The translations under genes were made by a program, and so were the position numbers. Under the pieces are notes generated by a model. It ran no database searches. It saw only the letters and a list, made by a program, of their open reading frames with translations, and was not told where the DNA came from. A stretch of 64,000 bases of DNA from Muricoccus pecuniae (GTDB lineage: Bacteria; Pseudomonadota; Alphaproteobacteria; Acetobacterales; Acetobacteraceae), in the NCBI RefSeq assembly GCF_014199205.1, contig NZ_JACIJD010000005.1, positions 184,549-248,548 of the forward strand, in the 5' to 3' direction. Every line of letters begins with the position of its first letter. Position 1 is the first letter of the stretch. Positions 50,181 to 57,355 of the stretch are shown here, piece by piece.

Positions 50181-50972
50181 TTGGAAACGCTGATCCTGGA
50201 GCTGGATGCGGTCGGGAAGTCCTTCCCCGCGCGCGGCGGGCCGCCGACGCTGGCCATGGACCGCGTCTCCCTCTCCGTGCGGGAGGGAGAGTTCCTCTCC
50301 ATCCTCGGTCCCTCGGGCTGCGGCAAGTCCACGCTGCTGCAGATCGCGGCGGGGCTGATGGAGCCGTCGGCCGGCGCGGTGCGCGTCGCCGGGCGCGCGG
50401 TGAAGGGGCCGCCGCCCGAGGCGGTCTATGTTTTCCAGCAGTACGGCCGCTCCCTCCTGCCCTGGCGCAGCGTGCGGGACAACGTCGCTTTCGCGGTGGA
50501 GCACCGGCCCGGCATGTCGCGTTCCCGCGCGCGGGCGGTGGCCGATGCGCAGCTCGCCGCCGTCGCGCTCACCGGCTTCGGGGACCATTTCCCCTGGCAG
50601 CTCTCGGGCGGGATGCAGCAGCGCGTGGCCCTCGCCCGCGCCCTCGCCGCCGAGCCGAGGATCCTGCTGATGGACGAGCCCTTCAGCGCGGTGGACGCGC
50701 TGACGCGGCTCGACCTGCACCGCCTCATGCTCGAGCTCTGGGAGAAGCGCGGGCTGACGGTGGTGCTGGTGACGCATGACGTGGAGGAGGCGGTCGCGCT
50801 GTCGGACCGCGTGGCGCTGCTGACGAAGCGGCCCTCCACCATCGCGCGCGTCGTCGAGACCGGGCTGCCCCGGCCACGCGACGCCGTGGAGGTGCGCGAG
50901 ACGGCCCGCTTCCTCGAATTGCGGCACGAATTGTTGGACGCCCTACTGACCCGGGGCGGCCATGCGGGCTGA
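50181..50972 (+). CDS. ABC transporter ATP-binding protein (nitrate/sulfonate/taurine type)
   Basis: The 263-aa ATPase drives an NMT1/SsuA-type importer. Walker A is GPSGCGKSTLL, the Q-loop VFQQYGRSLLPW, the signature LSGGMQQRVALARAL, Walker B ILLMDEPFSAVD and the H-loop VTHDVEEA. The start is TTG 50181; no in-frame ATG gives a better fit. It overlaps the first permease gene by 11 nt. Confidence 0.93.
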   Translation: METLILELDAVGKSFPARGGPPTLAMDRVSLSVREGEFLSILGPSGCGKSTLLQIAAGLMEPSAGAVRVAGRAVKGPPPEAVYVFQQYGRSLLPWRSVRDNVAFAVEHRPGMSRSRARAVADAQLAAVALTGFGDHFPWQLSGGMQQRVALARALAAEPRILLMDEPFSAVDALTRLDLHRLMLELWEKRGLTVVLVTHDVEEAVALSDRVALLTKRPSTIARVVETGLPRPRDAVEVRETARFLELRHELLDALLTRGGHAG

Positions 50973-51726
50973 GCGGCTCCTCGCCCCTCTGCCCGGCCTG
51001 CTCTTCCTTGCGCTGCTGCTGCTCGTCCTCGAATGGGCGGTGGGGGAGGGGCTGATCCGCCGCGCGCTGATGCCGCCGCCCTCGGCGATCTGGGAGGTGC
51101 TGCGGGACCTCCTCCTCTCCGGCGACGTGCTCCCGCCGCTCGCGGCCACGCTGCGCCTCGTCCTCATCGGCTTCGCCCTGGGCTCTGCGGCGGGCGTCGC
51201 GCTCGGCACGGCGATGGGGTGGTGGGGCGCGGCCTACCGGCTGCTGGAGCCGCTGGTGGAGATGCTGCGCCCCATCCCGAAGGCCGCGCTGGTGCCGCCG
51301 CTGATGCTGTTCCTCGGCATCGGGGACATGATGAAGATCACCTCGGTCGCGCTCGCCGTCACCTTCCCCGTGCTGGTGAACACGCTCCAGGGCGTTCGCG
51401 GCGTGGACCGCGTGCTGCTGGATTCCGCGCGCACGCATGGCTGGGGCACAGGGCGGGCGCTGCGCCACGTGGTGCTCCCCGCCGCGCTGCCCTTCATCCT
51501 GGCGGGCATGCGGACCAGCCTCGGCCTCGCCCTCATCATCGCCGTGCTGTCGGAGATGCTGACAGGGCAGGGGGGGCTGGGCTTCCTCATCCTCGACATG
51601 CAGCGAAGCTTCCTGATCCGGCAGATGTATGCCTGGCTCGTGATCCTCGCCCTCGTCGGGCTGGCCCTCAACGCGCTCTTCGCCTGGGCCGAGGCGCGGG
51701 CGCTGCACTGGCAACAACGGCAATGA
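50962..51726 (+). CDS. ABC transporter permease (SsuC/TauC type), first
   Basis: The 254-aa inner-membrane permease has about six helices and the cytoplasmic EAA loop (LLDSARTHGWGTGRALRHVVLP), which contacts the ATPase. N-terminal helix LPGLLFLALLLLVLEWAVG. It lies upstream of the binding-protein gene, while a second different permease lies downstream of it; together they may form a heterodimeric channel. Confidence 0.93.
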   Translation: MRAERLLAPLPGLLFLALLLLVLEWAVGEGLIRRALMPPPSAIWEVLRDLLLSGDVLPPLAATLRLVLIGFALGSAAGVALGTAMGWWGAAYRLLEPLVEMLRPIPKAALVPPLMLFLGIGDMMKITSVALAVTFPVLVNTLQGVRGVDRVLLDSARTHGWGTGRALRHVVLPAALPFILAGMRTSLGLALIIAVLSEMLTGQGGLGFLILDMQRSFLIRQMYAWLVILALVGLALNALFAWAEARALHWQQRQ

Positions 51727-51739
51727 GAGGAAGAGAGAG

Positions 51740-52744
51740 ATGACCGGGATCACCCGCCGCGCCGCGCTCGGCGCTGCTGTTGCCAGGCCGCTCGCCGCGG
51801 CGGTCGCCATGCCCCTGGCAGGGGCGGTCGCCGCGCCCGCCCTGCTCGCCCAGGCGCCCACGAAGCTGCGCGTCAGCGTGATCCCCGTGCTCGATGTCGC
51901 GCCGCTGCACGCGGCCATCGCGCAGGGCTATTTCGCGGCCGAGGGGATCGAGATCGATACCTCCAGCACCGCGGGCGGCGCGACGGGGCTGCCGGGGCTG
52001 GTGGCGGGCCAGTTCCGCATCGCCTTCTCCAACACCGTCTCCATCCTTCTCGGCATCCGGGAAGGGCTGGACTTCCGCTTCGTCTCCGGCGCCTCCCGCT
52101 CGCAGCCCGCGCCGCCGGACGCCATGGCGGTGATGGTGCGCAAGGGTTCCGGCATCACCGACGGCAAGGGGCTCGAGGGCAAGCGCATCGCCTCCAACAC
52201 GCGTAACAACATCGTCTGGCTGCGCGGCATGTCCTGGATCGACAGGACGGGCGGCGACTACCGCAAGGTCACCACGGTGGAGGTGCCCTTCCCGCAGATG
52301 GCGGACGCGCTGGCGGGCGGGCAGATCGACGCCGCCATCTTCAGCGAGCCCTTCGTCACCGCCGCGCTGCAGAGCCATGGCGACCGGATCGAGCGCATCG
52401 GCTGGCCGATCAGCGAGACCGCGCCCTCCTCCTCCGTCGCGCAATACGTCGCCATGAAGGACGACCTCGCCCGCAACGGCGAGGTGTTCGAGCGCTTCGC
52501 CCGCGGGCTGCACAAGGGGGTGGATTGGGTGAACGAACGGCTGGGCAAGCCCGAGCTGCTTCAGCTCATCTCCGGCTTCTCCCGCGTGCCGGTGGAGCGG
52601 CTGCAGAACTGCGCCTTCACTGCCTATCCGAAGGACGTGTCCGAGGCGGAGCTGGCCGAGGTGATCTCGACCATGGGGCGCCACGGGCTGGGCGGGCGCT
52701 ACCCCGCGCCGGCGGAGCTGATCTTCCGCACGGCGAAGGCCTGA
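51740..52744 (+). CDS. ABC transporter substrate-binding protein (NMT1/THI5-like)
   Basis: The 334-aa periplasmic binding protein has a Tat/Sec-like N terminus (TRRAALGAAVARPLAAAVAM, cleavage near LLAQA), then the NMT1/SsuA fold: VAPLHAAIAQGYFAAEGIEI, AGGATGLPGLVAGQFRIAF, and ALAGGQIDAAIFSEPFV. It lies between the two permease genes. Members bind nitrate, sulfonates, pyrimidines or aromatic compounds; the ligand is unknown here. Genetic linkage to the Rieske and GS-like genes suggests a nitrogen-containing or aromatic ligand. Confidence 0.92.
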   Translation: MTGITRRAALGAAVARPLAAAVAMPLAGAVAAPALLAQAPTKLRVSVIPVLDVAPLHAAIAQGYFAAEGIEIDTSSTAGGATGLPGLVAGQFRIAFSNTVSILLGIREGLDFRFVSGASRSQPAPPDAMAVMVRKGSGITDGKGLEGKRIASNTRNNIVWLRGMSWIDRTGGDYRKVTTVEVPFPQMADALAGGQIDAAIFSEPFVTAALQSHGDRIERIGWPISETAPSSSVAQYVAMKDDLARNGEVFERFARGLHKGVDWVNERLGKPELLQLISGFSRVPVERLQNCAFTAYPKDVSEAELAEVISTMGRHGLGGRYPAPAELIFRTAKA

Positions 52745-52745
52745 G

Positions 52746-53549
52746 GTGTCGGAGGCGGTTCTCGCCCGGCCCGCCGCCGTGTCCCTGCGGCTGCGCCCCA
52801 GCTCGGGCCTGCTGCTGGTGCTCGGGCTCCTCCTTCTCTGGGAGATTTCGGCCCGCACCGGCATGGTGGACAGCCCGAACTGGCCGCCCTTCCTGCACGT
52901 GCTGGCGGCGCTGGCGCGGGACACCGTCTCGGGCGAGATCCCCCTCCTGGTCGGCTCGACCCTCGCCCGCATGTTCGCCGGCCTTGCCGCGGGAACCCTG
53001 GCGGGCGTCGCGGCCGGGCTCATCTTCGGGGCCAGCCGCCTCGTCCGCCGCCTGCTCGGGCCGACGGTGGAGCTGATCCGCCCCATTCCCATCCCGGCCA
53101 TCATCCCGCCGCTCGTCCTCTTCCTTGGGCTGGACGACGCGATGAAGGTCACGGTGGCGGCCGTGACCGCCTTCTTCCCCGTGCTGACCAACACGGCGCA
53201 GGGGCTGCGGGCGGTGGAGGCCGACCAGCTCGCCATGGCGCGCAGCTTCGGCGTGCCGGCGCATCGCCGGCTGCTGCGCGTCACCTTGCCGGCGATCCTG
53301 CCCTACGTGCTCGCCGGGTTGCGGGTCGCGCTGGCGCTGGCGCTCGTGACGACCGTCGTGGCCGAGATGATCGCCGGTGAGCAGGGGGTGGGCCACTACC
53401 TCGTGCTGATGCAGTTCGCCGGGCGCGCGGAGGAGATGTACGCGGCGGTGCTCGTGCTCGCCCTGCTCGGCTACGGGCTGAACCGGGGCTTCGTCCTGCT
53501 GGAGCGGCGGCTGATCGGCTGGTTCTACGCCACGGGACGCGATGGCTGA
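52746..53549 (+). CDS. ABC transporter permease (SsuC/TauC type), second
   Basis: The 267-aa permease starts at GTG 52746, immediately after the binding-protein stop. It has about six helices (first LLLVLGLLLLWEISARTG) and the EAA loop MARSFGVPAHRRLLRVTLPA. Its sequence differs substantially from the first permease, so it is not a recent duplicate. It overlaps the MFS gene by 8 nt. Confidence 0.93.
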   Translation: MSEAVLARPAAVSLRLRPSSGLLLVLGLLLLWEISARTGMVDSPNWPPFLHVLAALARDTVSGEIPLLVGSTLARMFAGLAAGTLAGVAAGLIFGASRLVRRLLGPTVELIRPIPIPAIIPPLVLFLGLDDAMKVTVAAVTAFFPVLTNTAQGLRAVEADQLAMARSFGVPAHRRLLRVTLPAILPYVLAGLRVALALALVTTVVAEMIAGEQGVGHYLVLMQFAGRAEEMYAAVLVLALLGYGLNRGFVLLERRLIGWFYATGRDG

Positions 53550-54774
53550 ACCGCCGCCCGCCGGGGCGCGGGAGACGCGCTGGCGGGAGGTGCTGGCCCT
53601 CGTGGCGGCGGGGGTGGCCGCCTCCCTCCAGCTCGGTAAGGTCGCGCCCTCCCTTCTCGCCATCGCCGGCGAGTTCGGGATCGGGCTCGGCGGCGCGGCG
53701 GGGCTGCTCTCGGTCTTCGCGCTGCTCGGCGCCCTTCTCGGGCTGCCGGCCGGGCTTCTCGCCGGGCGGGCCGGGGTGCGGCGTTTCCTGCTGGGCGGGC
53801 TCGTCCTCATGGGAGGGGCGGGGATCGCGGCCTCCCTCGCGCCGGGCCCGGGGGGCCTCTATGCCGCCCGGGTCGTGGAGGGCGGCGCCTTCCTGGCCGT
53901 CGTCGTCTCCGCCCCCAGTCTCGTCGCCGCGCGGGCCGCGCTGGCGGACCGGGCGATGGCGATGAGCTGTTGGAGCATCTTCATGCCGACGGGCATCGCG
54001 CTGGGCATGCTCGCCGCGCCGCTGGTGGACGGCCTGGGCTGGCGCGGGGCCTGGGCCGGGCTCGCCCTGCTGCCGCCGGCCACCGCGCTGGTCCTCGCGG
54101 TCCTGCTGCCGCCCACGGCCGGGCGGCCGGTGGCGGGGCCGTCCGACATCCCCGGGCGGGTGGGGGCGCTCTGGCGCGCGCGGCTGCCGTTCGCCGCCGC
54201 CGGGGCCTTCGCCTGCTACGCCGTGATGTATTTCGGGATCGCGGGCTTTCTCCCCGCGCGATTGGCGCAAGGGTTCGGCCTCTCGCTTCCGGCCGCCGGG
54301 CTGGCCGGCGCGGGGGCGGCCATGGCCAATATCGGCGGGAACCTCCTGGCGGGAGGGCTCATGCGGGGCGGGTTCCGGGCGGCGAGGCTCGTCATGGTGG
54401 CGGGAACCGCCATGGCGGTGCTCTCGGCCGGGACCTTCGCGCTGCCCTTCTCGGCCGGGCTGACCGTCGCCGCGGCGCTGCTCGCCTCGGGCATCGGCGG
54501 GATCATCCCCGCCTCCCTTTTCGCCCTCGTACCCCGCACGGTTCCGGAGCCATCCCTCACCGGGCCGGCGCTCGGGCTCGTCGTGCAGTTCAACAACATC
54601 GGCTCGGTGCTGGCCCCGCTCGCGATCGCCAGCCTGGCGGAGCGGGACTGGGCGCTGGCCGCACTGCCCCTCTTAGCAGCCGGCGGCTGCCTGATGCTGC
54701 TGGCGAAGCCGTTGCGGCGGATCGGGGAGGATCCGTCCTCCGCGGTGCGCGCTACATCACCCCGAAGCCCTTGA
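53542..54774 (+). CDS. MFS transporter
   Basis: The 410-aa major facilitator has twelve hydrophobic helices and an MFS loop-2/3 motif (GLLAGRAGVRRFLLGG). The Gly/Ala-rich sequence is typical of drug or small-metabolite permeases (CynX/NimT-like style). It is the last gene of the Rieske/GS/ABC operon, overlapping the permease gene, and may export a product or toxic intermediate. Its 3' end overlaps a convergent gene by 23 nt. Substrate is unknown. Confidence 0.88.
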   Translation: MAEPPPAGARETRWREVLALVAAGVAASLQLGKVAPSLLAIAGEFGIGLGGAAGLLSVFALLGALLGLPAGLLAGRAGVRRFLLGGLVLMGGAGIAASLAPGPGGLYAARVVEGGAFLAVVVSAPSLVAARAALADRAMAMSCWSIFMPTGIALGMLAAPLVDGLGWRGAWAGLALLPPATALVLAVLLPPTAGRPVAGPSDIPGRVGALWRARLPFAAAGAFACYAVMYFGIAGFLPARLAQGFGLSLPAAGLAGAGAAMANIGGNLLAGGLMRGGFRAARLVMVAGTAMAVLSAGTFALPFSAGLTVAAALLASGIGGIIPASLFALVPRTVPEPSLTGPALGLVVQFNNIGSVLAPLAIASLAERDWALAALPLLAAGGCLMLLAKPLRRIGEDPSSAVRATSPRSP

Positions 54775-55207
54775 TCGCGACCACCGCGGCCACGACGAGG
54801 AGGAGGGTCGATCCCGCCACCACGAGGCTCGCGGCCCAGGGCGGCAGGTCGTCATTGGCGGAGACCGTCACATGGTGCCCGCGCGGCGTCCCCGCGGTCA
54901 CGCGGAGGCCGCGGGGGCCGTATTTCGGCGGGAGGGTGGCGGTATCGCCCTGGGCGTCGCAGGGCAGGACGATGCTCGCCGGGACGCCCATCAGGCGCTG
55001 CAGGGCCGACTGGCGCTTCTCGGAATAGCCGGCGAGCTGGATGTTCAGCCGCGCGGCCGTCCGCCCCTCCACCGAGATGACGCTGCCCCACTGGCCCGCC
55101 TTCCCCATGGCGCCGTCGCCCGTCTCGTCCGTGCGGAGGCGGACGAGGTCGCCCGGCTCGAAGCGGGACACGTAGGCGCTGCCGTCCTCGCGGTAGTTAA
55201 CCTTCAT
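54752..55207 (-). CDS. hypothetical protein with C-terminal membrane helix
   Basis: No family is recognised with certainty. The 151-aa product has a soluble N-terminal beta-rich part (FEPGDLVRLRTDETGD, GQWGSVISVEGRTAARLNIQL) that recalls small SH3-like or PilZ-like folds. A middle segment with IVLPCDAQGD follows, and one hydrophobic helix at the C terminus (ASLVVAGSTLLLVVAAVVAI) suggests tail anchoring. The start is ATG 55207. It is the last high-GC gene before the island. A CCCCAGG/CCTGGGG inverted repeat (55214-55239) lies in its leader. Confidence 0.6.
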   Translation of the reverse strand: MKVNYREDGSAYVSRFEPGDLVRLRTDETGDGAMGKAGQWGSVISVEGRTAARLNIQLAGYSEKRQSALQRLMGVPASIVLPCDAQGDTATLPPKYGPRGLRVTAGTPRGHHVTVSANDDLPPWAASLVVAGSTLLLVVAAVVAIKGFGVM

Positions 55208-55213
55208 CGTCTT

Positions 55214-55239
55214 CCCCAGGACACCTCGTCTGCCTGGGG
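55214..55239 (-). promoter_or_regulatory. inverted repeat in the leader of the hypothetical gene
   Basis: CCCCAGG (55214-55220) and CCTGGGG (55233-55239) are exact inverted copies with a 12-nt spacer, 7 nt upstream of the ATG at 55207 (minus strand). It could be an operator or an RNA hairpin covering the ribosome site. Confidence 0.3.
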
Positions 55240-55275
55240 ACGCAGCCTAGCCCCTCTTTCCTAACGCCTTCCTGA

Positions 55276-55303
55276 CGCGCTCCCGCCGGGCAGCAGGAGC
55301 GCG
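55276..55303. other. hairpin at the GC-rich/AT-rich junction
   Basis: CGCGCTCC (55276-55283) and GGAGCGCG (55296-55303) form an 8-bp stem with a 12-nt loop, exactly where GC-rich chromosome gives way to AT-richer DNA. It may mark the core-island junction; no matching second copy is seen in the window. Confidence 0.35.
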
Positions 55304-55309
55304 CCGGAG

Positions 55310-55600
55310 TCAGCCCATGTTCACCATGATTGTCTTCTTGTGGGTGAAACACACAACTATGCCTAACGTGTTGAAAACAAAGACCTGCCTGTAGAACATG
55401 CACGGGAACGTGATGTAAAGTTTTTGCACATTCAAAGAATGTCCGACGATGATTGCGGTGAATACTGACAATAGAACAATGAAGAAAGTATAAGAGAGAA
55501 GTGGAAAGGCAAGAAACTTGCACAATCGGGCAGTGAAGCGCCCCTGATACTCAGCTCTCCTTGGCAAGCAGTCGATCGGAATACAAGCCAAGGAGTCCAA
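55310..55600 (-). CDS. possible small membrane protein (uncertain ORF)
   Basis: This 96-aa open frame in AT-rich DNA encodes two strongly hydrophobic segments (FPLLSYTFFIVLLSVFTAII and VFVFNTLGIVVCF). It overlaps the promoter region of the integrase on the other strand. No homologue is recognised and no Shine-Dalgarno site stands out, so it may be non-coding. It is the only gene candidate in the 55208-55602 gap. Confidence 0.25.
   Translation of the reverse strand: MDSLACIPIDCLPRRAEYQGRFTARLCKFLAFPLLSYTFFIVLLSVFTAIIVGHSLNVQKLYITFPCMFYRQVFVFNTLGIVVCFTHKKTIMVNMG
55465..55494 (+). promoter_or_regulatory. promoter candidate for the integrase
   Basis: CTGACA (55465-55470) and TATAAG (55489-55494), both 5/6 matches to consensus, are spaced by 18 nt and lie 108 nt before the integrase ATG. 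Confidence 0.55.
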
Positions 55601-55602
55601 GA

Positions 55603-57066
55603 ATGGCCCAAGTCATCCCCCTTTTCGGCAGCAAGCCGGAGGTTAACCCGGTTAATTCTGCTGCTACGCCGGTGCCAGCGAAGGAGTCGGTACCCGTGAA
55701 GCAGACAGCCGAGACAGAGCAGGTTTCGCTGCACGAGGGCGACCTCGTCGTCTACCGGCGCCCCGGCGCGAGCAGTAAGTGGCAGTACCGTCTCCGTCTG
55801 CCCGGAGGCGACTACGAGCGCAAGACGACGGGAAAGCGAGCCCTTGGCGAGGCGAAGAAGGTAGCCGAAGCGAGATACCAAGAGGTCAGGTGGCGCGAGC
55901 AGCGCGGCCTCAGCACCACTGTCACGCCCTTCAGCACTGCGGCTGAAGCCTACATCGCCCATCGCATCCGTGCAGCCGATCAGGCGCCCATGGCGAAGCG
56001 CGATGCGAGGATGAAAAAAGCGGAGACGGAGGCAAGTATGATCCGGCGCTATCTCGCTCCGCACTTCAGCGACACACCATTGGACGAGGTCGACGCGCAG
56101 GCAGTGGAACGCTTCCACGAGGCCTACCTCGAGCAATGGAAGGCGGGGCAGGGGACGAAGCGCGTCCAGTACCGTACGCGTGACAACAAGGGGCGCGAGT
56201 ACAAGAAGCCCCTGGCGGTGCAGATGCCCGGCACCCACATCCGCAAGCCAGGCGTGAACAGCCGCATCCTATTCGAGCGGCTGGTGCGGCACATCTTCGA
56301 GCGCGCGGTCAAGGACGGCCGCATCACGCGAACGGAGATGCCAGAACTGGATGTCACCCAGTTCGTGCGGAATCGCCGTGGCGCCTTCAGCGCAGCCGAG
56401 CAGACGAAGCTGCTGGCTCATTTGGAGAGCCGCATCGAGAAGACCAAGAAGAAGCACCACCAGGCGTCGCGCAGGCTGCTGTGGCTGTGGGTACGCTTCC
56501 ACCTACTGACCGGGCTCAGGCCGGGGGTGGAGGGCACCAAGCTCAGGTTCCGGGATCTAGAGTTCGTCGACGGGTCAACGCCGCACTTTGTGGTGCGCGT
56601 GCAGCAGGGCAAGACCGGGTCACGGCCCGTGGTGGTGGATATGCGGCTCAAGGAGGTCATAAACTCAATCCAGGCGCAGCACCCGGATCCGAAGCCTAAC
56701 GCCTGCCTGTGGGTGAAGCCTAACGGCGAGCCCACTACGCGCTTCGGCGAGGGCTTCAAGGTCGTGCTGAAGGAGCTAGGCCTCGGCAGCGATGCCCATG
56801 GCCTGGTTCGGACCCCATACAGCATGCGTCACTCGTTCATCACCGACGCGATCCAACGCGGCGTCAACCTGAATATGCTGGCCGACAATGCCGGGAACTC
56901 GGTGGAGCAGATCTCGACGCACTACGACCACGTTATTCACACACAGCATGCGGCGGAGCTCCTGAAGGGTATCAAACGCGAGCGTTGCACAGCTAAAGCA
57001 GATCAGTTCGCGCGCCCGTTGACCAACGCCTCAATCCGGCCAGGGGCAGCCCGAGCGGTGTTCTAG
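55603..57066 (+). CDS. tyrosine recombinase/phage-type integrase
   Basis: The 487-aa integrase has an N-terminal arm/DNA-binding region (about 40-100), a SAM-like core-binding domain (110-235) and a C-terminal catalytic domain. Catalytic residues seen: Arg306 in LLTGLRPG, Lys337 in QQGKTGSR, Arg409 in TPYSMRHSFIT and the nucleophile Tyr441 in STHYDHV. The first His of the HxxR box is Tyr, a common substitution. ATG 55603 is preferred over TTG 55561 because AAGGAG precedes it at good spacing. It probably mobilises the island at whose left end it lies. Confidence 0.93.
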   Translation: MAQVIPLFGSKPEVNPVNSAATPVPAKESVPVKQTAETEQVSLHEGDLVVYRRPGASSKWQYRLRLPGGDYERKTTGKRALGEAKKVAEARYQEVRWREQRGLSTTVTPFSTAAEAYIAHRIRAADQAPMAKRDARMKKAETEASMIRRYLAPHFSDTPLDEVDAQAVERFHEAYLEQWKAGQGTKRVQYRTRDNKGREYKKPLAVQMPGTHIRKPGVNSRILFERLVRHIFERAVKDGRITRTEMPELDVTQFVRNRRGAFSAAEQTKLLAHLESRIEKTKKKHHQASRRLLWLWVRFHLLTGLRPGVEGTKLRFRDLEFVDGSTPHFVVRVQQGKTGSRPVVVDMRLKEVINSIQAQHPDPKPNACLWVKPNGEPTTRFGEGFKVVLKELGLGSDAHGLVRTPYSMRHSFITDAIQRGVNLNMLADNAGNSVEQISTHYDHVIHTQHAAELLKGIKRERCTAKADQFARPLTNASIRPGAARAVF

Positions 57067-57355
57067 TACCACCGCGCCGCAGCCGAGCGGGGGCGAAGGA
57101 GCCCACCTGGCCCGAAAACGGTCGACGGATAGCAAGTCTGACGCGGCAATCCTCTAGCTGCCTCCGGAAAGTAAGTACAACCTCAAGGGGTTCGCCCTAG
57201 CCCTGGGGCCGAAGGTACAGAACCGACCGATGGAAGCCACCAAGAGGTGGGTCCGGCACAAGGGCATTGCCGCGCCTATGCGCCTTGCGCGCAGCCGCAC
57301 AGTGGGCGACAACAGCGGTCGAGATTCAATCATCCCTGTCAAGAAGCTCGCTGGC
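57067..57355. other. gap between integrase and restriction-modification gene
   Basis: The 289 nt after the integrase stop contain no recognised gene, repeat or convincing promoter. The open frame of the next gene extends back to 57230 (ATG) but that part lacks family likeness, so the real 5' end of that gene and its promoter lie somewhere here. Confidence 0.5.
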
